13,993 bases of DNA from Saprospiraceae bacterium (GTDB taxonomy: Bacteria; Bacteroidota; Bacteroidia; Chitinophagales; Saprospiraceae), in the NCBI GenBank assembly GCA_020849825.1, contig JADZFP010000081.1:1-13993 (forward strand). The letters are read 5' to 3'. The notes below the pieces were generated by a model. The model made no database searches. It was not told where the DNA came from and worked only from the letters and a program-made list of their open reading frames with translations. Position 1 is the first letter of the stretch; every line of letters starts with the position of its first letter. This document shows positions 13,389-13,993 of the stretch, piece after piece. Position numbers and translations under genes: made by a program.

Positions 13389-13825
13389 TATTGGTGGGGC
13401 CAGTTTTCGCGGTGCATTTCAAATTTTACCTCCCCTTTGTTGACCATGCCGGCGCGCTGCCATCCCTGCCGCATGTAAAATTCCTCGGCGCGGGTACCGG
13501 GCGCAGTTCCTAGCCAAACCGGCTTGTCTGTTTGGGAAAAATACCAGTCGAGCATCATCCGGTGCAGCTGTTTGCCGATGCCGGTGGATTCGTAGTCGGG
13601 GTGTACGAACAGGGCCCAAATGTTGTGCTCCTGCATATCTGCAATAGCAAAACCTGCCACCACATCTTCCACGACGCAAACCCAGCCCCTGCCGCGGCGG
13701 GTGATAAAGTCGGCGCAATCGGCATCGGTCACCAGGCCGGGATCCGACAGGCGGTTTTCCCGAACGGCATTGCGCACGACCTGTATCCCGGGGATATCGT
13801 CGATAGTGGCTACACGAAAGATCAC
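13388..13825 (-). CDS. GNAT-family N-acetyltransferase
   Basis: 145 aa, about the size of a minimal GNAT domain. It transfers an acetyl group from acetyl-CoA to an amine; the acceptor is unknown. The N-terminus IFRVATIDDIPGIQVVRNAVREN matches motif C/D. Strand 4 and motif A are IWALFVHPDYESTGIGKQLHRMML (69-92), where ESTGIGKQL is the acetyl-CoA pyrophosphate loop (consensus Q/RxxGxG/A). TAPGTRAEEFYMRQGWQRAG (107-126) is motif B with the typical FY...GW ending. The start is GTG at 13823-13825: an in-frame TAG lies one codon upstream (the stop of the preceding gene), so no longer form is possible without readthrough. The 3-nt gap to that gene indicates an operon, probably with translational coupling. 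Confidence 0.88.
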   Translation of the reverse strand: MIFRVATIDDIPGIQVVRNAVRENRLSDPGLVTDADCADFITRRGRGWVCVVEDVVAGFAIADMQEHNIWALFVHPDYESTGIGKQLHRMMLDWYFSQTDKPVWLGTAPGTRAEEFYMRQGWQRAGMVNKGEVKFEMHRENWPHQ

Positions 13826-13828
13826 GTT

Positions 13829-13993
13829 CTAACGCCGTTTAAATGCCAGTGTATTGCCGCGCCCGCCGATCATCGACAGTTCGAGGGTTTGCGCGTCAGC
13901 TTTGACTACAGTGTAGCAAACGATGTCCTGACCGATCACCGAGAGGCAAGGCGTCGGCGCCACGGGATTGCAGTCGGCCGGGCATTTGGGAAA
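13829..13993 (-). CDS. C-terminal fragment of an uncharacterised protein (runs off right edge)
   Basis: The last 54 codons of a gene entering from the right edge end at the TAG at 13829-13831. The peptide begins FPKCPADCNPVAPTPCLSVI and ends LELSMIGGRGNTLAFKRR. It has four Cys in the visible part and a final beta-hairpin pattern (TLELSMIGGRGNTLAFKR) of the kind that closes META- or lipocalin-like barrels, which would suit an exported protein. That similarity is by eye only and no family is assigned. Codon pattern and the 3-nt junction with the GNAT gene support it as real coding sequence. Confidence 0.65.
   Translation of the reverse strand, partial: FPKCPADCNPVAPTPCLSVIGQDIVCYTVVKADAQTLELSMIGGRGNTLAFKRR

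Overview
The window looks like chromosomal DNA of a Bacteroidota bacterium, probably a Saprospiria/Chitinophagia-type lineage. The evidence is a Bacteroidetes-style YidC with a long low-complexity linker, a GWxTD-domain protein, a POT peptide transporter, carboxy(nor)spermidine decarboxylase, many Sec-exported enzymes, TAnnTTTG-type promoter -7 boxes without clear Shine-Dalgarno sequences, and intergenic spaces filled with short AT/GT-rich repeats. Base composition is moderately GC-rich, so several genes carry long spurious antisense reading frames. No phage, plasmid, transposase, CRISPR or RNA gene is recognisable.

Left part (1-2771): the N-terminus of a threonine aldolase gene runs off the left edge on the minus strand, directly downstream of yidC (minus). 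Divergent from yidC is a DUF3293 gene (plus). Between it and the next gene lies a 165-bp imperfect palindrome with 22-bp perfect terminal inverted repeats.

Middle (2772-8166): nspC (polyamine synthesis, plus) is followed by an inverted array of about 10-bp repeats. A 44-codon single-membrane-span protein and a POT-family peptide transporter follow on the minus strand. The transporter is divergent from a small secreted protein gene, and a 14-bp inverted repeat between them places a -7-like box on each strand. The secreted protein gene converges, with only 2 bp between stop codons, on a GWxTD-domain gene.

Right part (8167-13993): a GH95-like glycosidase and an S15/CocE-type serine hydrolase, both exported and on the minus strand, are separated by 470 bp with no gene. 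That space holds five copies of an extragenic repeat (three direct, two inverted) and telomere-like G/T tracts. A small exported protein (plus), a strong hairpin terminator, a GNAT acetyltransferase (minus, GTG start) and the C-terminal end of a further minus-strand protein complete the window.

The genes are mostly unrelated housekeeping and nutrient-scavenging functions: protein export and insertion, peptide uptake, extracellular or periplasmic hydrolysis, and polyamine synthesis. I see no multi-gene system. The most unusual content is the non-coding repeat DNA, which occurs as at least four distinct families in under 14 kb.
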